Notes: generated by a model from the letters alone, not told the origin. 38,687 bases of DNA from Bacteroidales bacterium (GCA_016291185.1 JAEFAI010000023.1:1-38687); one strand, 5' to 3'; positions 18,057 through 25,893 are shown, counted from the first letter of the stretch. Numbers and translations: made by a program.

Positions 18057-18064
18057 TATCTTTG
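18057..18064 (+). promoter_or_regulatory. -7 box of the symporter gene (leaderless type)
   Basis: TATCTTTG matches TAnnTTTG and ends 7 nt before ATG 18072, so transcription would begin at or next to that ATG. No clear -33 TTTG is seen. The ATG at 18066, one base after the box, would probably be upstream of the transcript start. Confidence 0.6.
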
Positions 18065-18071
18065 TATGGAT

Positions 18072-19283
18072 ATGAAGAATGCCTTCCTGAAGAATTACGG
18101 CGCGACGCTCCTGCTGCTGCTTGGCCTGGTGGCCGGCGGCGTGTTGGGTGTTGTCCTGGGCGAGGGCGCCCGGGTCCTGCGCGTGCCGGGCACGCTGTTC
18201 CTCAATCTGGTTTTCATGCTGGTGGTGCCGCTGGTGTTCTTTTCCGTGGCGCATTCCCTTTCCGTCATGCAGCGAAGCGGCGTGATCGGCCGGGTCCTCG
18301 TGACGACCCTGGGCGTCTTCCTGGCGATGTCGCTCGTGGCGGGTATCTTCGGCTACGGCTTTATGTCCGCGTGGAACCCCTTCACCCGGGTCCTCGGGCA
18401 GGGCGGAACCGTGGCAGGCAGCGTGATGGGCGAAGGCATGAGCGTGGGCGACGCGATTGTGTCTGCCCTGACCGTCAACGACTTCCCCCTGCTGCTCTCC
18501 CGCGAGCATCTGCTGCCGCTCATCCTCTTCTCCGCCCTCTTCGGGCTCTCTGTCGCGCTGCTGGGCGAAAAGGCCGCGAGCGTGGACCGGTTCATCGCCG
18601 AAGGCGAGGCCGTGATCATCAAGATGATGGAGCTGGTGATGAAGCTCGCGCCCATCGGCATCGGTTGCTATTTCGCCGACACGGTCGGCTCGCTGGGCAG
18701 TCAGATCGTGGGGGACTATTTCGAGATCTTCCTGGTGGTGTGCGCTGCCACCGCGGTGTGCTACCTGGTCTTCCTGTCGCTGTACGCGCTTTTCTGCCGC
18801 GTGCCGCTCGGGCGCTTCTGGAAGGAGATGATTCCGCCCTCCGCGACGGCCGTCGGCACCTGCTCTTCGGCCGCCTGCATGCCCGTCAATATGGCTGCCG
18901 CGCGCCGTTTAGGCGTGAGCGACAAGCTCGTCGATGGCATCGTCCCGCTGGGGACCCACCTGCACAAGGACGGCTCCGTGATCACGTCGGTGGCCAAGGT
19001 GCTCTTCGCACTCTACTTCTTCGGCGCTGCGCCGGAGGGCTTCGGGGGTGCCGCACTGGTCGTGCTCGTGGCGCTGCTGGAGAGCATCGTGGTGGGTGCC
19101 ATCCCCGTGGGCGGCATGACGGGCGAACTGCTCATCTGCGCCATGCTGGGTCTGGACCCTTCCTTCGCGGCCGCGCTGCTGATCATCGGCACCATCTGCG
19201 ATATCCCCGCCACGCTCCTCAACGTGGCAGGGAATCTCGCCGCCCCACTCCTCGTCCAGCGGCTCACCCCGACGGACGAATAG
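18072..19283 (+). CDS. Dicarboxylate/amino acid:cation symporter (DAACS family)
   Basis: The 403-residue membrane protein has about eight hydrophobic segments plus two re-entrant hairpins. Family motifs appear: GTCSSAACMPVNM (hairpin 1, Ser-rich), PLGTHLHKDGSVI (TM7, where most members have NMDGT), IPVGGMTGE (hairpin 2) and NVAGNLAAP (TM8, Asn in place of Asp in the glutamate transporters). It should carry a dicarboxylate or acidic amino acid with Na+ or H+ across the inner membrane; the altered TM7 and TM8 residues make the substrate uncertain. Start 18072 is chosen over 18066 because of the -7 box position. Confidence 0.9.
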   Translation: MKNAFLKNYGATLLLLLGLVAGGVLGVVLGEGARVLRVPGTLFLNLVFMLVVPLVFFSVAHSLSVMQRSGVIGRVLVTTLGVFLAMSLVAGIFGYGFMSAWNPFTRVLGQGGTVAGSVMGEGMSVGDAIVSALTVNDFPLLLSREHLLPLILFSALFGLSVALLGEKAASVDRFIAEGEAVIIKMMELVMKLAPIGIGCYFADTVGSLGSQIVGDYFEIFLVVCAATAVCYLVFLSLYALFCRVPLGRFWKEMIPPSATAVGTCSSAACMPVNMAAARRLGVSDKLVDGIVPLGTHLHKDGSVITSVAKVLFALYFFGAAPEGFGGAALVVLVALLESIVVGAIPVGGMTGELLICAMLGLDPSFAAALLIIGTICDIPATLLNVAGNLAAPLLVQRLTPTDE

Positions 19284-19303
19284 ACTCTCCTCCCGGGCGC
19301 GGG

Positions 19304-19636
19304 CTACATCTTCGGTTTGCGGACGACGCGGATAATCAGCGAGATGATATAGACGACGGTGCCATAGGCCGCGGGGAGCAGGGCGCAAGGAACGGCACAC
19401 CAGATGATGTACGCGTCTGCGTCGGGGCCGCACGCAGCGACGGCATTCCCCATCTGCATAAACCCGATGAGGGTCCACAGCCACCCGACGGCAAGGCCGG
19501 CGAGGCCGGCTTCCTTCACCCAGGCGGGCGCTTTCCAGGCGACGAAGAAAAGAGCGATCAGGCACAGCGTAACGACGCAGGTTCCGGCGACGTTGGAACT
19601 GAAGAGTTGAAAGATGTTAGAGACAAGCGGTTGCAT
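19304..19636 (-). CDS. Small MotA/TolQ/ExbB-like membrane protein, left arm of the quartet
   Basis: The 110-residue protein has three to four hydrophobic segments. It shares with the protein at 21381-21725 the motif FFVAWKAPAWVKEAGL after the first membrane helix and the ending YGTVVYIISLIIRVVRKPKM. This resembles the short MotA/TolQ/ExbB-type proteins of Bacteroidota, which have WKAPxWVKEIG and end in IYxISLIIRIxQKPRI. It lacks the large cytosolic domain of true ExbB, so a proton-channel role is unproven. It is divergent from a LytTR regulator, with its own strong promoter. Confidence 0.8.
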   Translation of the reverse strand: MQPLVSNIFQLFSSNVAGTCVVTLCLIALFFVAWKAPAWVKEAGLAGLAVGWLWTLIGFMQMGNAVAACGPDADAYIIWCAVPCALLPAAYGTVVYIISLIIRVVRKPKM

Positions 19637-19685
19637 AGCTTTTTGTTTTTTAGTGTTCTACAATTGGGTTCGGAATTCCTTGCTG

Positions 19686-19718
19686 CAAAGGTACGTACGT
19701 TCGACTCAGAAATGCAAA
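19686..19718 (-). promoter_or_regulatory. Promoter of the left-arm small membrane protein
   Basis: On the minus strand: TTTG (complement of 19715-19718), 21-bp spacer and TACCTTTG (complement of 19686-19693). The spacer contains the 8-bp palindrome ACGTACGT. The start codon is about 50 nt downstream. Confidence 0.85.
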
Positions 19719-19818
19719 GCAGAATCCGCACAAACCGGCGTCAAATCCCCCGACATTTCCCTTTCGAGGCGCCCGGGCGCTGCTATTTCGCGGAAGAATG
19801 TGTATTATTGCATTCGGA

Positions 19819-20529
19819 ATGAAGAAAAGAATCATCATCGTCGCCTACTGGCTGGCCGCCATCGCCCTGACGGCTACGCTCCTCGTGAGCCTCGGCTATG
19901 ACCTGGGGCATGCGGTCGCGATGAGCCTGTCCTTCCTGCCCGCCGCCATGGCCCTGTCGTATTTCCTGCCCAAAGTGGACCGGACACGCGGCCGGAAGGA
20001 TCAGGTCCTGGACACCCTGTTCATTATTCTGGGGGTGATGACGATGACCTTCTTCTTCATTTACCTGATGCAGCTCCTCTTTCTGCTGGTCCTCGACCAG
20101 GCCCAGACCGGCTGGGATCTCCCCTCCATGCTCTGGAACCCCGTCTTCGTAGCCTTCATCCTGGCCATCCTCGCCTACGGACACTACCTGCTGGTGAAGT
20201 GGCTGGACAAAAAGTACCCGACCGAGCACCCCGTCACTTTCAATTCCGGCTACAAGAAGGTTTCTCTAAAGAAAGAAGACATCCTCTATATCGAATCGCG
20301 CGACGCCGAAGTCTGGATCTTTGCGCGGGACGGCCAGCAGTACCGCAATCGGACCGGCATCAGCCAGTGGGAAGATGTGCTCGGCCCGGAGTTCGTGCGG
20401 ATCCATCGCGCGTTCCTCGTCAACCGCTCGGACATGAAGGTGCTGTCTTCTGAGTCCGTCAGCGTGGCCGGCCAGGAGCTGCCAGTCTCCCGGAAATACA
20501 AGGAATCCGTCCAGCAGATCTACGAGTAA
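19819..20529 (+). CDS. Membrane-anchored LytTR transcription regulator, left arm
   Basis: The 236-residue protein has four predicted membrane helices (about residues 4-24, 30-50, 66-93 and 108-130). A C-terminal LytTR DNA-binding domain follows (about 140-236): KVSLKKEDILYIESRDAEVWIF, RNRTGISQWEDVL, FVRIHRAFLVNRSDM and LPVSRKYKESVQ. There is no receiver domain, so it is not an ordinary response regulator. The start ATG 19819 follows a near-consensus box TATTATTG by 8 nt. It overlaps its paralog at 20520-21224 tail to tail by 10 bp. DNA target and signal are unknown. Confidence 0.93.
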   Translation: MKKRIIIVAYWLAAIALTATLLVSLGYDLGHAVAMSLSFLPAAMALSYFLPKVDRTRGRKDQVLDTLFIILGVMTMTFFFIYLMQLLFLLVLDQAQTGWDLPSMLWNPVFVAFILAILAYGHYLLVKWLDKKYPTEHPVTFNSGYKKVSLKKEDILYIESRDAEVWIFARDGQQYRNRTGISQWEDVLGPEFVRIHRAFLVNRSDMKVLSSESVSVAGQELPVSRKYKESVQQIYE

Positions 20530-21224
20530 AACCCCTGCACCGTCTCGCGGTATTTCCGGGAGATGGGAAGCTGGGTGTCGCCCACATAGAGAATATCCAC
20601 GTCCACGCCGCTCACCGCCGTCTTGTTCACGAGGTAGGAGCGGTGGATGCGGATGAAATGGGGCTTGAGGATGGCTTCCCAGCGGGAAATGGGGGTGATG
20701 TTCCGGAAGCTCCGGCCACCGGTCGCATAGACGACGGTGGCGTCGTCGTTGGACTCCACGTAAAGAATTTCCTCGATCTGAAGGGTCACCGATTTGCGCC
20801 CGGAGGTGAAGGTGATGGGCGCGGGCGCCGTAGGATGCAGCTGATCCAACCAGCGCTCGAAGAAGTAGCTGCCCGCCGCCAGCACGGTCAGGATGAAGGC
20901 TATGAAGACGGGATTCGTCAGGATCTGGGGGATATCGGTCATCATCTGCTCTTCGCGCAGGTGCATGATGTAGAAGTGGGTGACCAGGAACAGCAGCATC
21001 TCGGCGACCAGGATCCCGCAGACGATGAAGATGGCGTTCTTGATGCCCGTCCGCCGGTTCTTGAAATCGACCTTCGGGAAAAAGTATTTGGCCGCGAGAG
21101 CGCCCGGCAGGAACATCGTGCCGCAGAACATGGCTTCCAGGAAGCGGTACCCCAGGCTGGTGAGGACAATGGACACCAGCAGGACGGAAACCACCCAATA
21201 AGATATGACCAGGAGCCGTTTCAT
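20520..21224 (-). CDS. Membrane-anchored LytTR transcription regulator, right arm
   Basis: A paralog of the gene at 19819-20529. The 234-residue product has the same layout: four membrane helices, then a LytTR domain (SVTLQIEEILYVESNDDATVVY, RNITPISRWEAIL, FIRIHRSYLVNKTAV, LPISRKYRETVQGFY). Shared residues run through the membrane part too (LGYRF.., FLPGALAAKYFFPKVD, NPVFIAFIL). The start ATG is at 21224; a longer upstream frame covers its own promoter region. The -7 box TACATTTG (minus strand, 21233-21240) ends 8 nt before the ATG, so the mRNA is probably leaderless. Confidence 0.93.
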   Translation of the reverse strand: MKRLLVISYWVVSVLLVSIVLTSLGYRFLEAMFCGTMFLPGALAAKYFFPKVDFKNRRTGIKNAIFIVCGILVAEMLLFLVTHFYIMHLREEQMMTDIPQILTNPVFIAFILTVLAAGSYFFERWLDQLHPTAPAPITFTSGRKSVTLQIEEILYVESNDDATVVYATGGRSFRNITPISRWEAILKPHFIRIHRSYLVNKTAVSGVDVDILYVGDTQLPISRKYRETVQGFYS

Positions 21225-21232
21225 TGCTGGAA

Positions 21233-21240
21233 CAAATGTA
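21233..21240 (-). promoter_or_regulatory. -7 box of the right-arm LytTR gene
   Basis: CAAATGTA on the plus strand, that is TACATTTG on the minus strand, an exact TAnnTTTG match 8 nt before the start codon. No TTTG lies at the usual distance upstream, so activation by a regulator is conceivable. Confidence 0.65.
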
Positions 21241-21313
21241 ATAAAAAACCTGTTCCCCGGTTCCGGCAAAAAGGCAAATTGGGGATTAAACGCCGCTGTT
21301 CGGGGTTTCGGCT

Positions 21314-21343
21314 TGGGGGAGATGCCGCCTTCCGCTACTTTTG
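21314..21343 (+). promoter_or_regulatory. Promoter of the right-arm small membrane protein
   Basis: TTG (21314-21316), 19-bp spacer and TACTTTTG (21336-21343), matching the Bacteroidetes consensus. It gives a leader of about 30 nt to ATG 21381. Confidence 0.8.
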
Positions 21344-21380
21344 CTCCAGAAAGTTTAACCCACAAAAACCTTTTTGCCTT

Positions 21381-21725
21381 ATGTTAGTTTTTTTTGTCCA
21401 AGGAGGTCTCGCATTCATGTCGATCCTCACCGTCCTGCTGGTCGCTATTTTCTTCGCTGCCTGGAAGGCTCCCCGCTGGGTGAAGGAGATCGGACTGTTC
21501 GCCCTTATGTTCGGATTCCTGGGGACGGTTCTGGGCCTCTTGCAGGTGCTTGACGTATTAGGAGAGTATGCTTCCCAGGGAGAGGGGCCGCTCGGCCTGT
21601 TCGACGTGGTCCCGATCGGCGTCATCTGCGGCGGGTTGAAGGTCACCCTCAATACCACTATTTACGGTATCGGCATTTACCTCGTTTCGCTCATCGTTCG
21701 CATCGTCCAGAAGCCGAGGTTATAG
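21381..21725 (+). CDS. Small MotA/TolQ/ExbB-like membrane protein, right arm of the quartet
   Basis: The 114-residue protein resembles short MotA/TolQ/ExbB-type membrane proteins: FFVQGGLAFMSILTVLLVAIFFAAWKAPRWVKEIGLF, a second helix pair with FGFLGTVLGLLQVL, GVICGGLKVTLNTTIYG and an ending IYLVSLIVRIVQKPRL. It is paralogous to the left-arm protein (AWKAPxWVKE and the last 20 residues). ATG 21381 is preferred because the QGGLAFMS stretch is family-like. ATG 21417 has AAGGAGG 10 nt upstream, but that purine run also encodes the Gln-Gly-Gly. It is divergent from the right-arm LytTR gene. Confidence 0.82.
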   Translation: MLVFFVQGGLAFMSILTVLLVAIFFAAWKAPRWVKEIGLFALMFGFLGTVLGLLQVLDVLGEYASQGEGPLGLFDVVPIGVICGGLKVTLNTTIYGIGIYLVSLIVRIVQKPRL

Positions 21726-21755
21726 TCATTCCGCTCAGCCTACGATCGCCATCGG

Positions 21756-21784
21756 AGATTCGCCGGTCGGAGCCGGCGAATGAC
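21756..21784 (-). repeat. Dispersed palindrome, family A, copy 2 (inverted)
   Basis: Plus strand reads AGATTCGCCGG, six-base loop, CCGGCGAATGAC: the family A unit in reverse orientation. It lies between the convergent ends of the small membrane protein gene (21725) and the aminopeptidase gene (21825). Confidence 0.85.
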
Positions 21785-21824
21785 GAATAAAGGGCCGGGG
21801 CGCAGAATGAAGACCGCTGCCGTT

Positions 21825-23579
21825 TTAGATGGCGGCGGTTTTTTCGCGCAGCCAGTCGGCGATTTCGCGGGGGAGGTGCGGGGAGAGCGTGCGGAAGACC
21901 CGCTCGTGGTAGGCGTTGAGCCAGTCGATTTCGCTGCGGTCCAGCAGCGAGCGGTCCAGTCCGTCGGTGTCGAAGTGGCAGAGGGTGAGCGTCTCGAAGG
22001 CAAGCCAGCGGCCGAACTCATTTTGTCCGGCAGGCACGACCAGCAACAGATTCTCGTGGCGCACGCCATGCTTCCCCTCCCGGTAGATGCCGGGCTCGTC
22101 GGAAAGGATCATGCCCGGCTCCAGGGGCGTCGGGTTGAGGTTTTGCCGCAGATCGTGCGGCCCCTCGTGCACGCCGAGGAACCAGCCGACACCGTGGCCC
22201 GTGCCGTGGCCGAAGTTGCGCTGGCTGCGCCATAGCGGTTCGCGGGCGAGGGCATCCAGGCGGCAGCCGGGGGTCCCTTCCGGGAAAACGGCCATCGCCA
22301 GGTCAATGTGTCCCTTCAGCACCAGCGTGTAGTCTTCGCGCTCCAGGGCGCTGATGCGCCCGATGGGGACGGTGCGGGTGATATCCGTCGTGCCGTTGTC
22401 GTACTGTCCGCCGCTGTCGCAAAGGTAGAGTCCACCCTCGCGGATCACGGGGGCATAGGTGTGCGGTGTGATATAATGCGGCAGGGCGGCGCCGGGCCCG
22501 AAGGCGGAGATGGTCTCGAAGCTGTCGCCGCGGTAGCCGGGAATGTCGGCGCGCAGCTGGCCCAGCTTGACGGCGGCGTCCCACTCCGTGATCTCGCGTC
22601 CGGCGTCCACCGAGCGTTCCAGCCAGTACAGGTAGCGCTCCATCGCGAGCCCGTCCTGCAGGTGCGCCTCGCGCATCCCTGCGATCTCGGTGGCGTTCTT
22701 GACAGCCTTGCGCAGGCCCACGGGGCTCTCCCCTAGATCGAGGAGCACGTCTGCGGCGCTTAGCGCGGAATAGAGCTGGTAGTTGAGGGTGGAGCCGTCC
22801 ACGAAGAGCCGGCCCTGGAACTCGGAGGGCAGGTAGTCGATGTCAGCATAAGGCAGCGCACGCACGCCGTCGGCCTCCAGGATGCTGAAGGTGGCCGCGG
22901 AGTCGGGGTCTTCGACCGCATCCTTGAGCACGTACCAGCAGACATCGTCCTGCGAGACGAGCAGGTAGCTGATCACAAGCGGGTTATAATCGATGTCGGA
23001 GGCGCGGACATTGAGCAGCCAGGCAATCTCGTCCAGCGCCGTCAGCAGGATTCCGTCGCAGTCGCGCTCCCGCAGGAAGCGGCGGATCCAGTCCAGTTTC
23101 TCCCGGCGGCTCTCGCCGGGATTCACGGTGAAGATCGGCGTCTGCGGGATGGCGGGCCGGTCGGCCCAGAAAGGGCTCAGCAGGTCCGGGACGCTGATCA
23201 CGGTGCCGGGCAGCGACTGCGCGAAATCGGTCCCCATGCACAGCCCGTCCACGGCGATGAGCCCCTCGCTGCCAAACTGGCGCTCCAGCCACTCGGGGAT
23301 CAGGACCTGCTCCGGCACGCGCGTCTTGTGGAGCACGATGCCGGTGCCGGCGAGCTGCTGCTCGGCCTGAATGAAGTAGCGCGTGTCGGTCCAGAGGCCG
23401 GCGTGGTCCAGGGTGACCACCAGGTCGCCTGCTTCGCCGGTGAAGCCGGACAGCCACTCCACCTGCTTCCAGCGCTCGGCGGGATATTCGCTGCAATGAG
23501 GGTCCGAGCCGGTCACGACCACCGCGTCCCAGCCCCTGGCGCGCATCAATGTGCGCAGTGTCTCGATTCTGTCTGACAT
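21825..23579 (-). CDS. pepP: Xaa-Pro aminopeptidase (M24B family)
   Basis: Aminopeptidase P removes N-terminal residues before proline. The 584-residue protein has two non-catalytic creatinase-like N-terminal domains (from MSDRIETLRTLMRARGWDAVVVTGSDPHCSEYPAERW) and a C-terminal pita-bread domain. Metal ligands are visible in LCDSGGQYDNGTTDITRT (two Asp), FGHGTGHGVGWFLGVHEGPH (His), LSDEPGIYREGKHGVRHEN (Glu) and the final Glu in HENLLLV. It is the long, three-domain type common in Bacteroidota and eukaryotes. No signal peptide is seen, so it is cytosolic. The start is set at 23579; ATG 23591 is an alternative. The family A palindrome lies just upstream. Confidence 0.93.
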   Translation of the reverse strand: MSDRIETLRTLMRARGWDAVVVTGSDPHCSEYPAERWKQVEWLSGFTGEAGDLVVTLDHAGLWTDTRYFIQAEQQLAGTGIVLHKTRVPEQVLIPEWLERQFGSEGLIAVDGLCMGTDFAQSLPGTVISVPDLLSPFWADRPAIPQTPIFTVNPGESRREKLDWIRRFLRERDCDGILLTALDEIAWLLNVRASDIDYNPLVISYLLVSQDDVCWYVLKDAVEDPDSAATFSILEADGVRALPYADIDYLPSEFQGRLFVDGSTLNYQLYSALSAADVLLDLGESPVGLRKAVKNATEIAGMREAHLQDGLAMERYLYWLERSVDAGREITEWDAAVKLGQLRADIPGYRGDSFETISAFGPGAALPHYITPHTYAPVIREGGLYLCDSGGQYDNGTTDITRTVPIGRISALEREDYTLVLKGHIDLAMAVFPEGTPGCRLDALAREPLWRSQRNFGHGTGHGVGWFLGVHEGPHDLRQNLNPTPLEPGMILSDEPGIYREGKHGVRHENLLLVVPAGQNEFGRWLAFETLTLCHFDTDGLDRSLLDRSEIDWLNAYHERVFRTLSPHLPREIADWLREKTAAI

Positions 23580-23586
23580 ATCCTTC

Positions 23587-23614
23587 GTCATTCGCCGGCT
23601 TGACCGGCGAATCT
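23587..23614 (+). repeat. Dispersed palindrome, family A, copy 3
   Basis: GTCATTCGCCGG, loop CTTGA, CCGGCGAATCT. It is located between the divergent pepP and dusB genes, close to the pepP start, so it cannot be a terminator for either gene. Confidence 0.85.
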
Positions 23615-23634
23615 TTACAAAGATAGGCAATTCC

Positions 23635-23701
23635 GGACAGAAATCCCTGGGAAAACCTGGCAGGTCCCCTCAAAATAGAAGGGACCTGCCAGAAAAACCG
23701 G
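23635..23701. repeat. Long palindromic element, family B, copy 2
   Basis: A 12-bp perfect stem CTGGCAGGTCCC/GGGACCTGCCAG (23657-23668 and 23681-23692) is flanked by GGACAGAAATCCCTGGG on the left and AAAAACCGG on the right. It aligns without gaps to copy 1 over the hairpin (28 of 36 bases identical). It lies in the divergent pepP-dusB region. Confidence 0.82.
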
Positions 23702-23766
23702 CCTTTTTCTGCCCGGTTCTTCCGGTAGAGCCGGCAGGGCGGGCTTCGCCTTCCCCAAAAAATTGC

Positions 23767-23774
23767 TAATTTTG
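23767..23774 (+). promoter_or_regulatory. -7 box of dusB (leaderless type)
   Basis: TAATTTTG matches TAnnTTTG and ends 6 nt before ATG 23781. The upstream in-frame ATG at 23763 would lie before the predicted transcript start. Confidence 0.6.
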
Positions 23775-23780
23775 CATGTT

Positions 23781-24776
23781 ATGAAGATCGGATCCCTGGA
23801 CCTGGGCGAGCGTCCGCTTTTGCTCGCGCCGATGGAAGACGTCACGGACGTCTCTTTCCGCGTGCTCTGTCGCGAGCAGGGCGCGGCCATGGTCTATACG
23901 GAGTTTGTCAACTCCGACGGGCTGGTTCGCGATGTCCCCAAGACCATTGCCAAGATGCATACGCTCGAGGAGGAGGCCCCGGTGGGCATCCAGATCTACG
24001 GGCAGCACCCCGACGCGATGGTGGACGCGGCCCGGATGGCCGAGCGCGCCGCAGAGCTGACCGGCGGCCACGGGGCCGACCTCATTGACATCAACTTCGG
24101 CTGCCCCGTGAGCAAGATCGCGGGCCGCGGCGCCGGGTCCGGCATGATGCGCGAGCCGGACAAGATGGTGGCCATCACCAAGGCCGTCGTGGAGGCGGTC
24201 GGCAAGCCGGTGACCGTCAAGACGCGCCTGGGCTGGGATGATAATTCCAAGATCATCGTCGAACTCGCAGAGCGCCTGCAGGACGTGGGCATCGCTGCCC
24301 TGACCATCCACGGGCGGACGCGCTGCCAGCTCTACAAGGGCGAAGCCGACTGGACGCTGATCGGCGCCGTCAAGGCGAACCCCCGCATGCACATTCCCAT
24401 CATCGGCAACGGCGATATCACCGACGGCCCCTCCGCGAAGCAGGCCTTTGAGCGCTATGGCGTGGACGGCATCATGATCGGACGCGCGACCTTCGGGCAT
24501 CCCTGGATCTTCCGGGAGATCCGCTACTTCCTCGAGCACGGCGAAGCGATGCCGGCCCTGTCGGTGGCGGAGAAAGTGGCTCTGGCGCGCCGTCATCTGG
24601 CCCTGTCGCTGCAGTACAAGGGCGAACCGCGCGGTATCTACGAGATGCGCCGCCACCTGTCCTGCTACTTCAAGGGCCTGCCCGATTTCAAAGAGACCCG
24701 CATGCGCATGGTCACGACCCTGGACGTGGCCGAGCTGAACGACATCCTCGACACCATAGAACAGCGATATGATTGA
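23781..24776 (+). CDS. dusB: tRNA-dihydrouridine synthase (DusB-like)
   Basis: Dus enzymes reduce uridine to dihydrouridine in the tRNA D-loop using FMN and NADPH. The 331-residue protein is a TIM barrel with LLLAPMEDVTDVSFR, the catalytic Cys in INFGCPVSKIAGRGAGSGMM, KTRLGWDD, IHGRTRCQLYKGEADW, GNGDI and GVDGIMIGRATFGHPWIF, followed by the helical tRNA-binding C-terminus. The NFGCP-V-KI pattern fits DusB. The start is fixed by the -7 box. It overlaps lpxK by 8 bp. Confidence 0.94.
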   Translation: MKIGSLDLGERPLLLAPMEDVTDVSFRVLCREQGAAMVYTEFVNSDGLVRDVPKTIAKMHTLEEEAPVGIQIYGQHPDAMVDAARMAERAAELTGGHGADLIDINFGCPVSKIAGRGAGSGMMREPDKMVAITKAVVEAVGKPVTVKTRLGWDDNSKIIVELAERLQDVGIAALTIHGRTRCQLYKGEADWTLIGAVKANPRMHIPIIGNGDITDGPSAKQAFERYGVDGIMIGRATFGHPWIFREIRYFLEHGEAMPALSVAEKVALARRHLALSLQYKGEPRGIYEMRRHLSCYFKGLPDFKETRMRMVTTLDVAELNDILDTIEQRYD

Positions 24777-25893
24777 CAAGTTCCTCCTTTTCCCGTATTA
24801 CTGGGTCCTGAAAGCCCGCAATCGCCGCTGGAGTCGCCCCGGCCGCAAGTTCAGCTACGCCGAAGTGCCGACGCTCTGCATCGGCAACGTGACCGTCGGC
24901 GGCACCGGGAAAACTCCGCACGTGGAAATGGTCCTGCGCCTGCTGCTGCAGCACCCGGACTGGTGCAACAAGCAGATCGCCGTGCTTTCACGCGGCTACA
25001 AGCGCGACAGCAAGGGCTTCCAGCAGGTGACGCCGGAGGGGAGCGCAATCATGTACGGCGACGAGCCGATGCAGATCAAGAAAAAGTTTCCGGGGGTGGT
25101 CGTGGCCGTGGACAAGAAGCGTGAGCAGGGTTGCGACCTGCTGGTGCATCCCGAGAAGCTGACGGGACGCCGCTGGGAGAAGCGCTGCTGGAACCGCGAA
25201 TTCAAACCCGCTGACTACATCGTGCTGGACGACGCCTTCCAGTACCGCCGTCTCAAGACGCACAAGAGCGTGGTGCTGGTGGATTATAACCGTCCCGTCC
25301 AGAAAGATATGCTGCTGCCGCTGGGCCGCCTGCGCGACCTGCCGGAGCGCATCTTCGACGCCGACGCACTCATCGTGACCAAATGCCCGGCGGAGCTGGA
25401 TGAGACCGCGCGCGCCATGTTCGTGCGTGACCTGGGCTTCACGGATTATCTTCCGTCTGAGTGCGAAGCCACCAATCCCAAGGGCCGCCGGCAGCTGATC
25501 TTCTTTACCTCCATTCAGTACGCACCGGCCGCGGGCGTCTTCCCGACGGCCGAGCCGCGCTACGCATACTCCAAGAAAGCCATCCTCGTGACGGGTATCG
25601 CGGGCGACCGGCCGCTGCGCGCCTACTTGAGCGACAGCTACAAGATCTGCGAGCACTTCCGTTTCCCGGACCACCACCGCTACGCGTGGAAGGACATCAC
25701 GCGCATCCAGCATGCCGTGAAGAAGCAGCCCACGGCCGCCGTCATCACGACAGAGAAGGACGCCCAACGCCTGCTGGACTGCGCAGGAATGCCACAGGCG
25801 CTCATGGAGCGCCTGGTCATGGTTCCGATCTCCGCAGACTTCCTGACGGAAGAGGAGCGGACGATCTTTACGAATTTTATTGCGGAAGTGTAG
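24769..25893 (+). CDS. lpxK: Tetraacyldisaccharide 4'-kinase
   Basis: LpxK phosphorylates the 4' position of the lipid A precursor at the inner membrane, the sixth step of the Raetz pathway. The 374-residue protein has an N-terminal membrane-associated segment (LLFPYYWVLKARNRRW), the P-loop GNVTVGGTGKTPHVEM, GYKRDSKGF, the DDAFQYRRLKTHKSVVLVDYNRP region and KFP/FPDHHRY near the C-terminus. The length is slightly above E. coli LpxK (328), as usual in Bacteroidota. The ATG overlaps the end of dusB, so translation is probably coupled. Confidence 0.95.
   Translation: MIDKFLLFPYYWVLKARNRRWSRPGRKFSYAEVPTLCIGNVTVGGTGKTPHVEMVLRLLLQHPDWCNKQIAVLSRGYKRDSKGFQQVTPEGSAIMYGDEPMQIKKKFPGVVVAVDKKREQGCDLLVHPEKLTGRRWEKRCWNREFKPADYIVLDDAFQYRRLKTHKSVVLVDYNRPVQKDMLLPLGRLRDLPERIFDADALIVTKCPAELDETARAMFVRDLGFTDYLPSECEATNPKGRRQLIFFTSIQYAPAAGVFPTAEPRYAYSKKAILVTGIAGDRPLRAYLSDSYKICEHFRFPDHHRYAWKDITRIQHAVKKQPTAAVITTEKDAQRLLDCAGMPQALMERLVMVPISADFLTEEERTIFTNFIAEV

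Noticed and set aside
18020..19822. 600-codon frame overlapping the symporter in another phase
   Set aside because: Arg-, Gly- and Ala-rich translation without domains, fully covered by the DAACS gene and by the small membrane protein gene on the other strand.
21400..21407. AAGGAGGT as a Shine-Dalgarno site for a start at 21417
   Set aside because: The bases encode the family-like Gln-Gly-Gly before LAFMS, so the longer start at 21381 is preferred; the short start remains possible.
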